Positions 1 to 9,372 of a stretch of 64,000 nt of DNA are shown here, one piece after another. Numbering within the stretch: the stretch's first letter is position 1; the number at the start of each line of letters is the position of its first letter. This stretch comes from Mactromeris polynyma (Eukaryota > Mollusca > Bivalvia > Venerida > Mactridae): contig JASFXZ010000014.1 in the NCBI GenBank assembly GCA_032209605.1, positions 3,616,912 to 3,680,911 of the forward strand, in the 5' to 3' direction. The notes below the pieces were generated by a model that was not told the DNA's origin, did no database searches, and saw nothing but the letters and a program-made list of their open reading frames with translations. The position numbers and the translations under genes are program-made.

Positions 1-79
1 AAGTAAATGTTTTCAAGCTATACGTTTATTTTAAACTGATTTAATCTATATATATATTCTGGTATATGTCTCTTTATAG

Positions 80-265
80 GGCGCTGCGAAAATGGTGCTA
101 GAATCGGGCAAACATCCGGGACAGTTGAAAGACGAAGTTTGCTCACCGGGTGGAACTACGATCGCAGCCATGCATAAACTTGAACGGGGCGGTTTTAGGG
201 CTACTTTAATAGACGCAGTCGAGGCTGCAACCCTAAAAGCAAAGGAATTAGGTGAATTGAACTGA
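80..265 (+). CDS. PYCR: Pyrroline-5-carboxylate reductase, terminal exon (partial gene)
   Basis: This is the last coding exon of the NADPH-dependent enzyme that reduces pyrroline-5-carboxylate to proline. A polypyrimidine tract and AG at 78-79 precede it. The frame opens as [20 protein letters not shown], continues through [19 protein letters not shown] and ends at TGA 263-265, giving 61 residues. The HPGQLKD and SPGGTT blocks belong to the family's C-terminal dimerisation domain and are intact. The N-terminal Rossmann domain must lie in exons left of the window. The exon ends at a normal length for the family, so the C terminus is complete. Its paralogue within the family (PYCR1, 2 or 3 type) cannot be decided from this exon. 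The identification itself is secure. Confidence 0.95.
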   Translation, partial: GAAKMVLESGKHPGQLKDEVCSPGGTTIAAMHKLERGGFRATLIDAVEAATLKAKELGELN

Positions 266-1575
266 TTGATTGTGTGTATAGTCATTGCCATTGTGACAAT
301 TTATCATATCCCAGGGTTCACCGTTCTGTGATCAGCAAAACTGGTTGAAAATGTGATTGTTGAATGTGAAATCGATGAATATTGTGATAATAATGTGCAT
401 TAAACATTTGGAGTTGCTGTCAGTAAATATTGTTGTGTTTGGTACACTTTTACTGTCACCAATGCATTTAGTATGTGGTCAGTGCACAAGATAGATTTAT
501 CACTGGTTGAGATATATAGATAGTTCCCACATCTGCAATATTTATCTCCCCTGTTCTTAATCATCAGCCATTTTGATAGGTAAAACTGATCAGCCCTTAT
601 AGGAGTAATTCCCAAATGTGTGACATTTGAGAAAATACTAAGACAAGTTGCATGTGACAACCACTTTTTCTTCAACTTTCTGACCCAACTGCCCACATGA
701 GCATAATGAATAAGTTATTTTTATATATCTGATTATTTTTTCCATTGTTTACATTATATTCCCTATAACATTTAAGGAAATTTGCCATCAATATGGCTGA
801 CTATTCAGGACAAGGGAGGTAAATATTGCAGATGTGGGAACTATCTTTTGCTAGTCAGTTAAAACATTAAAAAACTTAGGTGTGAAAGACATTTATTTCA
901 GCGCTGCCATTACAAAACCTGTAATTTAGTGCCATTGGTTACGAAGTTGAGTATTTCCCAGTCAAAGTTTTGACGTCACAAACTAAGCGCTTTGTTGGAG
1001 ACTTAATTTTGATTTATAGAATTAAACAAAAGATGAAATATTTATATTTAAGTAATGCATACTTGATTTATTTTCATTTTGAAGCAGAAGATTTTTTAAG
1101 AATTATGTGCCATCTGATGCAATGTCATCATTTTGTTACTTACTTTTGCATTTTGTTCTTAATATTGGAATTGCTATAAAAAGAAAAGTAGAAATCCGAT
1201 TTTAATACTTCTGGTATTAAATGAAAGTTGAATAATATATCTGTTAGAAAATGTAAAAACCTGAAAAAGGACTTTTTGTCGTTTTGTCATGGCACAGCTC
1301 ATTTGTGTTTTTTTGTATGGACTACGGTAGTTGGGGCGAGGTTATATCGCATAGCTCAAATTGCATGATCATATTTTATTTCTTTCGTTTTGGTCAATTA
1401 ATTGGCATAATCTGACAATGTCCTCATAATTTTACATCTTTTAAGATATTAATGTTACCAGTAAAGTTTCAATTTTTTATTCATAATTTTCAGATTAAGC
1501 CCCAAGTAATTAATCGATGCGCGAAAAATGAATTTGCTTATCACAATCATGATTATTTGATTGTCGCGAATCAGC
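266..1575. other. 3' flank of PYCR; no further gene seen
   Basis: AT-rich non-coding sequence holding one inverted-repeat element (523-841). No clear AATAAA signal was found directly downstream of the stop codon, so the transcript end is undefined. Confidence 0.5.
523..841 (-). mobile_element. TA-flanked MITE, copy 1 of family M1
   Basis: A 319-bp element with terminal inverted repeats. It starts GTTCCCACATCTGCAATATT and ends with the near-perfect reverse complement, about 30 bp per arm, and a TA dinucleotide lies on each side. The interior matches the element at 16656-16982 in the opposite orientation: both interiors read as KKKWLSHA ... KWLMIKN in one frame. This is shared ancestry of DNA, not a real gene. 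TA flanks suggest mobilisation by a Tc1/mariner-type transposase. Confidence 0.8.
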
Positions 1576-2125
1576 GGCCCATCACTAGTAACATCTGTAA
1601 CAAAGATATGTATTGGAACGCGGCCCATCACTATTTACATCTGTAACAAAGATATGTATTGGAACGCGGCCCATCACTAGTAACATCTGTAACAAAGATA
1701 TGTATTGGAGCGCGGCCCATCACTAGTAACATCTGTAACAAAGATATGTATTGGAACGCGGCCCATCACTATTTACATCTGTAACAAAGATATGTATTGG
1801 AACGCGGCCCATCACTAGTAACATCTGTAACAAAGATATGTATTGGAACGCGGCCCATCACTAGTAACATCTGTAACAAAGATATGTATTGGAACGCGGC
1901 CCATCACTATTTACATCTGTAACAAAGCTATGTATTGGAACGCGGCCCATCACTAGTAACATCTGTAACAAAGATATGTATTGGAACGCGGCCCATCACT
2001 ATTTACATCTGTAACAAAGATATGTATTGGAACGCGGCCCATCACTAGTAACATCTGTAACAAAGATATGTATTGGAACGCGGCCCATCACTAGTAACAT
2101 CTGTAACAACGATATGTATTGGAAC
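1576..2125 (+). repeat. 46-bp minisatellite, 12 copies with two alternating variants
   Basis: Twelve units beginning GGCCCATCACTAGTAACATC (type A) or with CTATTTAC in place of CTAGTAAC (type B). The order is A B A A B A A B A B A A, so most of the array has a three-unit (138-bp) higher-order period. The last unit is cut at GGAAC. No coding role is apparent. Confidence 0.9.
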
Positions 2126-4519
2126 AAAATGAATTGAGAATGAAATTTTATGAGCATCGAGACTGATCAGTGATCTGAAGTTATATAGCCAGACCCTTGA
2201 GCGAAGATTCGGGCTTTATTTCAAAAAACAAAATGCTTATTCGTGACTTGTAATATCCCCTTATATAACGACTAATGTTGAATCATTACTTTGACATCTC
2301 AAGATACTGTCATGTTCATTTTTTATGATTGATATTGTTTTTAATTTACTATTTAAACAATATATTATTAATTATTATGAATTGTTACCGACGTTTTTGT
2401 AAATTTCCTGATATTCATTTTTAGGTTTGGTTTTATTATCAAGTAACGATTCTAGTCACAATATGTTTGTACTGTTACTAATATAAACATTTTAACTTTC
2501 GTATAAAATCAGCTCACTTTGATTTCTATTCCAGGGTAGTTATACCATTACATTTTTTCCATTTTTATTTGCCTGTATAATATTGTATTACACATGTACT
2601 TGTAATATCTGTTATTCTTTGTTTTACATCCTCTCTGATTTCTGTGGAGAATTTGTAAGTTGCTTGAGGAGGAGCAGGCTAGTACTGGTTGGTAACCCAG
2701 GAGCATGGATTGACATTATTGACATCAATATATGGCATATACACCATGGTTTAACACCTTGTGCATGTTCTTATTGCAATACTTCTGCAAAGTCTGAAAC
2801 AGTCCTTCAAGAAGGCAGAATCTGAGCAAATTGGGCTCTAATGATAAGTTTCCTTAAAACCAGAACTCTCAGTAAACCGGAATTTTCACAATGTCCGGTT
2901 TCAGGGAGTTCACTGTACATTAAATGTATCGCCCTGTATTTCATAGTCTGATCATTTCCATTTTCCTGGATGACAGCTGCCGTTTAAACCACAGGAGATT
3001 GTCATGAGTTATCTCTCTTCGAGTTCTCTTGCTTTATTCCTTCTATAGTAAAGTACATGTATATATATGTGTGATTTCGGCCGCATAAAGAGGTCAAGCA
3101 TGAAGAGCGTTAATAAGGATATAGGTCAAAGGTGGGGTTTTACTGTACAACACAGATTCAGAGATAAACTGTTTATTATGAAAGATCTTTTATTAAAATA
3201 TTACATTGATGATATATACATGCATATGTGTGTAGTAAGATAGTATGTACAATGTTGTTTGTAAAAAGACTGTATTTTACAGATGCATTAAAAACATATC
3301 TTCACAATGATGCCTTGTAATTTATGTGATGAATTATTGCAGCCTGTACTATAAAAAACATTCAAAGTATCGCCTTCTCTCCTAGTATTTTTGCTATATT
3401 TTAGACTCTGTGTATAGAAATGAATTGAAAAATGAAGAGCAAAGATACCTCGTTTCTGAAATAAATGCCATTGCAACTGAAATACTTTGTAAGAAAAAAT
3501 GCACTCGAATAAGTTTCAGTATATCAAAATATATTTGTTACAATAAATTGACTGACAATTTATGAAAGAGGCAGTTTTACAACAAAGTTAAAGCATTTTA
3601 GTTATGGTAAAAACGTAGTAAAGAACCGAATATATTTCAGTAAAGATGGAATCGGAAAATGATATGTGACCATAGAAAATATTTATACACAACAATGCTG
3701 TAATTATTGTACATAATAATGGCATTTAAGTGATATGATAAAAAAAGAAGTAAAAACTGTATGACATGATGTGAAGTTGCATAGTGCTTTGGAAAAAAAA
3801 GGAGAGATCAGTCATCCTAGTTGTTAGAAGCTTTTGGAGGTAAAATTGTCTTCAATGGCGTCCTCTGATAAAACTTTGCCTTTTAAAATATTGGTGTGCA
3901 AAACGCTTTAAAAGCAAAATGTTGGAACGCATTTTCTATTCATACAATTTATATAAAATTTATAAAAAAATCTATTTACATATATTCATATATACAAAGC
4001 ATGATATATTTACAAGCATGAAAACTAACTTGTGCAAGAAAGTTATGCGTCAGACTGATAGAAAAGATTCTAGAAAACTTTGGCAGAATTTTTTAAGAAT
4101 TTAAGCCAAATTCCCCAAATAAACAATTGTCTGCACAATCAAATATGCTTCATGTTTCTGTTGTGTTTAAATTACCTGTCTGTAACAACTCCTGCATTTT
4201 TATTGTTGCACTTATCCAGGATTTTCTCTGGGGTGGGGAAAGCATACACGGGTCAGCCTATGATTTTAATAATCCCGGTGAAATGGACAGTAAGGAAATA
4301 GACTGCCAGAATTCACATTATGATTTTTGAAGCTTAGAACATCTAGAACTAGACCATGGTGATATTGACAAAACTCCCTTATAAAAAGTTATATAATATA
4401 TCAATTCTTCAGCTAGTCTAAATCACTGGAGATTGTCATAAGTTTTCCCCTTTATCATTAAAATAATATAAACACAAGAGCAATGGGCAATGTAGTCGTA
4501 CTGTTACTATAATCTGAAC
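2126..4519. other. Intergenic AT-rich DNA with repeat fragments
   Basis: No coding exon was recognised. The stretch holds a SINE-body fragment (2655-2712), a transposon-like end near 2880-2925 with CCGGTTTCAGGGAGTTCACT, and a single arm near 2988-3030 (CACAGGAGATTGTCATGAGT) of the family that forms the full inverted repeat at 4520-4702. Confidence 0.5.
2655..2712 (+). mobile_element. SINE body fragment
   Basis: Contains GGAGCAGGCTAGTACTGGTT followed by GGTAACCCAGGAGC. This matches the body of the fuller SINE on the minus strand at 50929-51160 and, less closely, the one at 59301-59575. The tRNA-like head is missing. Confidence 0.6.
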
Positions 4520-4702
4520 CACACGAGATTGTCTTTATGAGTTCTTTCCCTTTATTTCCCATCTAGAGTTCACTCCCTGTCTCCTTCTATATATTCTCAT
4601 ATACTACAAGGTAGTATATATTTACATTATATTGAAAGGGCAAAGGGAGAGAACTCTAGATGAGAAATAAAGGGAAATAACTCATAATGACAATCTCCTG
4701 TG
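4520..4702. mobile_element. Foldback element with about 60-bp arms
   Basis: The left arm (CACACGAGATTGTCTTTATG ...) and the right arm, read as reverse complement (CACAGGAGATTGTCATTATG ...), match over about 60 bp, including the TTTCCCTTTATTTC and CATCTAGAGTTC blocks. About 60 bp lie between the arms. Solo arms occur near 2988 and 4425, so the arm is itself a dispersed unit. It lies just beyond the predicted poly(A) signal of the minus-strand claudin-like gene. Confidence 0.75.
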
Positions 4703-4716
4703 ATGTGAATGTAAAG

Positions 4717-4722
4717 TTTATT
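4717..4722 (-). promoter_or_regulatory. Candidate poly(A) signal for the minus-strand claudin-like gene
   Basis: TTTATT on the plus strand reads AATAAA on the minus strand, about 180 bp beyond the stop codon at 4905-4907. It is the nearest canonical signal noticed. Confidence 0.45.
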
Positions 4723-4904
4723 AAAATGGAATCCAAATTGAGTTAATAATTAAAATATGAAATCCAAATATTGCCATTAATCAATTCTCCAACACACAGC
4801 TTTTAATAGTGATATACTATTTCCAAGAAACAGTTTACATATTATTGTCTTTCTGTCTTTGTGCTTGACGTCTTGTTAAGACTTCATATTCTTCATGACT
4901 GTCA

Positions 4905-7900
4905 TCAGTAATCTTTCACTATATCGCCCTTGGCTGCCTTTACAAAAAGGGCTGCTCCAAAGAGACAGGACCATCCGGATATGCAACATAAACCGTACGA
5001 CCAGGAAAGATAATTCTGATCAGGACGCGGCATCCAGCCTCGGTCTTCTTTGCGCACACCGAATAGTATCAAGGTGATCATTATTAGAAGCACTGAAATT
5101 GCGAAATAATATTACATGTACTAGCATTATTTCATCCTCGGTACACAGGCTATTCATAACATATATGATACCATGGGCAAATTGACTAGCGAAACTTCGT
5201 AATGCAGGAATATACATTCGCATTTCTCGACCAATGAAATGGAAGATAACAAAAAAGAAGGAATCACCTTTGTGCTATCAGCAAATTTGACAAAAACGGC
5301 GGCGACCATCGACAAAAATGTGCAAATTGGAAGTTGCTATCTCATTGGATTGCTCAGAACTGCGATTTCATCCATAACTCCTCGACAAATTCCGTATCAC
5401 ATGAGGTGTGTGTCGTGCAGCCAATCAAGTGGCTGGATTTCAAATTACTAATTATTCATGAGTACGAGATTTTTATGGTCAGTTTGCCCAGGGTATCATA
5501 TATGTTATGAATAGCCTGGGCACCGAGGATGCCTTCCATACAAAGAATAAATAAAAAAAATAATCACCTACCCACCTACATTCTGCTGGGTAGGGTTATA
5601 TGTCAAACAAACAATGTTTTAAGGATCATGCCTCAACTATTGACATTTTGTCAAAATAAATAAATTGGTCATTTGAACGTATGATCAGACCTAATATAAT
5701 CAGATTCATGCTCTTATTACAATTCTGATATTAACTTGTGAACTATTGCCAAGTATTACATTGCAGGGTGAAAGGAAACAAGTCTTTTCCTTATTGATAT
5801 GCAGATCGACCAATTATGAGAATATTTCTTGTACTTACGACACATCGCTAAGACTCCCGCTGACGCCAGATATATCACTTCCTTCAGATAACTTGGTAAA
5901 CATCGCCAATATGCTAATGTTGCTATAATACACGTGATCGATTGGAAGAGCAATGTGATGCTCACCATTACTTGACAGGCAATGAACCATGCTGAAATAA
6001 TAGTTAAGTGTATCATAATTCAGGGGCGTATCCAGGATTCGGTCTTATGGGGGGCGTAAATTTTTTGAGTTTTACTCAAGCCTTATAGAATGGGAATGAC
6101 TGTTTACAAACCTCATAATGATAGAATATAAGGCTAAAATTAATCATAATCGATTATTTGAAAATGTTATAATTAAGGTTACATGTATTCAGACTGAGAC
6201 ATCACGCGCGCATGTAAGAATTGAGCATTGGGGCCGTGCATGGGGTGTGTGCTGGAGGGGTATCCCCTCCGGATGAGAAAATTATAAGGAAATCACCTTT
6301 GACATTGGCAAAATCCTTCACTTCTAAAAGTTTTTTTTTCGAATTTTCCTACGCTCATGGACATACATGTAAGGTTTGGGAATTTTAGGGGGACGCGCGC
6401 CGGGTGCGCCCCCCCTGAATCCGCTAGTGTAATAACTCAGGAGTACCACTAGGTGCTGAATCTCGAGGCTCATTTTGATAGTTTTATTTACTGGATTTTA
6501 GCATTTTGTAGCCCATTATCTATAATTTAATGAAAAGTTGACCCTTCAGTCATAATCCTGAGGGTCAAAATGTGACTTTTTGGAAATTTCAGGGGTCAAA
6601 GGGGCAACTCCTGGGTCAAGTGGCATCCCTGATACTGAAGTTTTTTTCTACTTTAAGGGTTATGCACTGTGGCGGGCCCTTTAAGATAGGTAACAATCAT
6701 CTGGAGGGGAAAATGTACACTACAAAAATATAATATTTCTATTTTCAAACCTTACATTCAATACCTTTCAGTGATACAACTTGTTTTTAAGATCATGTTA
6801 ATTATGCAATTTAACGCGTACTGGTCAGTTTTTCTGGTTTTCTCACCAAAAAATAGCTCTGATATTGAAAAGTTTTCCAATAGAATGGAATAAAATGGAA
6901 CAGAACGTTCACACAATACTCATAGTATTATATGCCACATAAGCAATCTCCCTGAACCATACTTGACAGAACATTAACTTAAGGTGTAACCAGATGATGA
7001 CACAACCAGTCACCTCTTGCTTACATACTAGGACAATTATCTACCAATAAGGATAATAAATATTCTTGCTGCTCGGGCATCTACTGCTCTTGCCTCTCGG
7101 ATTAACTATATAATATAGTGGTTGCCATGGCAAATGTGGCAGTGGCTCCATTTTCATTACTATGGACGACACATTATTGAATTTATTCATCGATCTTCAC
7201 ACTTTATAAGTCAATTTCACTCAGCAAACTGACTTAACACTGAATGAGCACAGGGTATCACAGTAAGGGTAGTACCCATAAACACAACATTGGTACACAA
7301 CAAACGATGACTTGGCATCTGCTACATAATACAGGAGCAGGTCAATTCGGCCTAAAAACGAAGTTCGGTCTGGGTCAATTTGACCCAGGTCAATTCGGCA
7401 CACTAAATCAAGATCTTTTCGTAACACTTTTAAAAAATAAGAAATGGGGAAGTAATTGTGATTCATTTACGGTTCTGGAATAGCATTGTTTTATGTTTAC
7501 AAGATATTTACTTATATTTGTATGAATTTGTATGCATTTCCTCTCTATTTAAAAAGGTACACTTTCAAATAAATAAAAATATTTATACATATGCGTAGTT
7601 GCGATATTCATTTCCTTTGATGTTTCGTGTTTGTTCCTTGTTGCATGTCTAATATGACTTTATTTCATAAATAACAGTTTATTGCATTGTTATTCATCTA
7701 CCTTTATTTGTTACTGTTAGTTAAACGGCATTCTTTTCAAGTAGAATCTTCAAAGATGCTCTTATGGCCTATTACATACAATCGGAGTGTAATAAAAATT
7801 GTTTATATAAATTATTAAATATAGCATTAAAATTCATAATCAATTACCTCTGCATGATTTAAATCCCACATATTTTTGTAGCAAAATCGCATAAATATTC

Positions 7901-8876
7901 ATTATTATCACTAAGTATTGGTATGCAGAAATTCTGATAAAAATGCCAGTCTTTAAGTTGAAATATCGATGAAGAGTGGTAAAAAACATAAATGAATCTT
8001 GATTCATCAATTTATCACAAACAATAATACTGAACAACCGCAATAAATCATGTTTACCGTATTTATAAAGAATGTGCCGAATTGACCCATGAAAAATACT
8101 AATTCGTGACGAATTGACCCAGGACGAATTTCGTTTTTAGACGAATTGACCCGTATCCCATAATACAGGTTTAGGGTAGGCTGTCATTGATACAATTGAC
8201 ATTGATATTTGATACACACTTACAAATACAGTTATACTCTACTTCTGTGAGCCATCATAATGTGACAAAGGAATCAAAGCGCTGTGAAGAGTATACTGGT
8301 TACCTGGCATGTATAGTTGCTTCCTCATTGAGAAGGGCAGATAACTGACACAATATACTAGTTTGATTCAGACAGACATAATTTAAAAGACAAATGCATA
8401 GATTACTAGCATTATTCTAGATAAATGCAAGTATACTGTATTACCCTCTATAAACCATCAAATCGAATTTAAAGCAATGAAATTGTAGAAATTACTCACT
8501 TCCGGTATTTTCATGTGTCATCAATAAACAAACCCTACCCGTGTCAATTTTTACCTGTACATGAATGATTGTAATAATTAGTCTGATTATTGTCGGAAGC
8601 CGATAATAAGCATATTAATAAATACTCACGGGGTGACAACCACTCCCAAAGGGGTCTGGCTTCGTCGGAGAATATGTACCAACAACCAAGATAGCGTTTT
8701 CCGTTGTAATCTTTGTAGAATGTATAGTCGTTAAAACAGAATTCCCACAATCCCAATTTCACGAATTTGTTGTCCGCCTTAGAGAAACTTTCGACCCAGT
8801 AAGGACTAGCGAAGGCGATCACCATCGTAAAGATGGCGAAACACAAACAAAACATAGCAAATGTTCCGTTCTCCAT
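4905..8876 (-). CDS. Claudin/PMP22-like tetraspan membrane protein A (3 exons)
   Basis: Join on the minus strand: exon 1 8876-8630, exon 2 5991-5839, exon 3 5092-4905; 195 residues. Donors are GTGAGT and GTAAGT, both acceptors end in CAG, and both introns are phase 1. Start is the ATG in MENGTFAMFCLCF; a longer frame has only GTG upstream, just after an acceptor-like TTACAG, so a 5'UTR intron is possible. Visible features: TM1 (about residues 6-25), PYW (W27), the family motif GLWEFC (42-47), a second loop cysteine at C65 in LGCW, and three further hydrophobic segments in exons 2 and 3. GLW..C plus a second cysteine is the claudin/PMP22 signature. The 17-residue gap between cysteines is wider than in vertebrate claudins, so it is a divergent family member. 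Expected role: plasma-membrane cell contact or barrier. Paralogue of the plus-strand gene at 9373. Confidence 0.85.
5133..5531. mobile_element. MITE with about 52-bp terminal inverted repeats, in claudin-like A intron 2
   Basis: The left end (CATCCTCGGTACACAGGCTA) and the reverse complement of the right end (CATCCTCGGTGCCCAGGCTA) match with few differences for about 50 bp. The shared run includes TTCATAACATATATGATACC. Element length is about 399 bp. It begins only 40 bp from the exon-3 acceptor of the host gene. No clear target duplication was found, so the superfamily is undecided. Confidence 0.8.
6021..6429. mobile_element. Possible hAT-like non-autonomous element, claudin-like A intron 1
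   Basis: Begins CAGGGGCGTATCCAGGATTC and ends CCCCTGAATCCGCTAGTG, which reads CACTAGCGGATTCAGGGG in reverse. These are imperfect inverted ends of the 'CA..GGCGGATCCAGG' type seen in many hAT-related MITEs. The flanks (TCATAATT and TAATAACT) resemble an 8-bp duplication only weakly. Interior is non-coding. Confidence 0.45.
6430..7324. other. Claudin-like A intron 1, remaining part
   Basis: Non-coding AT-rich intron sequence. A repeat-like stretch near 6530-6640 carries several GGGTCAA/TTGACCC words. No exon was recognised. Confidence 0.5.
7336..8158. mobile_element. Non-autonomous Mutator-like element with 11-bp target duplication
   Basis: Identical 11-mers CATAATACAGG flank the element (7325-7335 and 8159-8169). 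The left arm carries GGTCAATTCGGCCTAAAAAC and a further GGGTCAATT block. The reverse complement of the right arm carries GGGTCAATTCGTCTAAAAAC, with further GGGTCAATTCG blocks. Arms are about 70-90 bp; the left one has lost about 20 bp internally. Long arms with a 9-11 bp duplication are typical of MULEs. The interior is AT-rich with no transposase. It lies in intron 1 of claudin-like gene A. Confidence 0.8.
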
Positions 8877-9372
8877 GTTTGAAAAATGTCGTCGCACCTG
8901 TAATTAGGTCACCAGAGGTAAGCGAGACAATATCTTGGACATCGGTATATTGATGAGCGATAATATCCAAAGCTGATCGAATTTGTCAACAATGTAGACG
9001 AATCTATAAAAAATAAGGGGTGGAGTTTGGGTTTGCATTAAAATCTCAGTCTGATCCGGATGATACCGGACATATATCTCCGAGATAAGTCGCTTTTACT
9101 GCGAAGGATGAAATCAATATTTAATTTAAAGGTTTAAAATGACGTACAAAGAAAATGTTCTCAATTAAATAATTAGTTTTCAACTCTGTGTAGTGTTTCT
9201 TAGTTTTTATGAATAAGGTCCGCACATATACATGAGTATGTCGTCATATTAACCCAACACAAATCCCTCAGGTGAAAAAATATACTCGTCCATATTAAAC
9301 ATTAGACAGGTATTTCTGACTTCAGCAATGTTAAATTTGTAATTATAAAATTTTGACACTAGTGCATTCATT
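8877..9372. promoter_or_regulatory. Shared 5' region between divergent claudin-like genes
   Basis: These 496 bp separate the two start codons and must hold both 5'UTRs and both promoters, unless 5'UTR introns extend further. A TATA-like CTATAAAAAATAAG lies near 9002-9015 and could serve the plus-strand gene. An acceptor-like CTAATTACAG on the minus strand immediately upstream of gene A hints at a 5'UTR intron there. Assignment of either promoter is inference. Confidence 0.4.
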
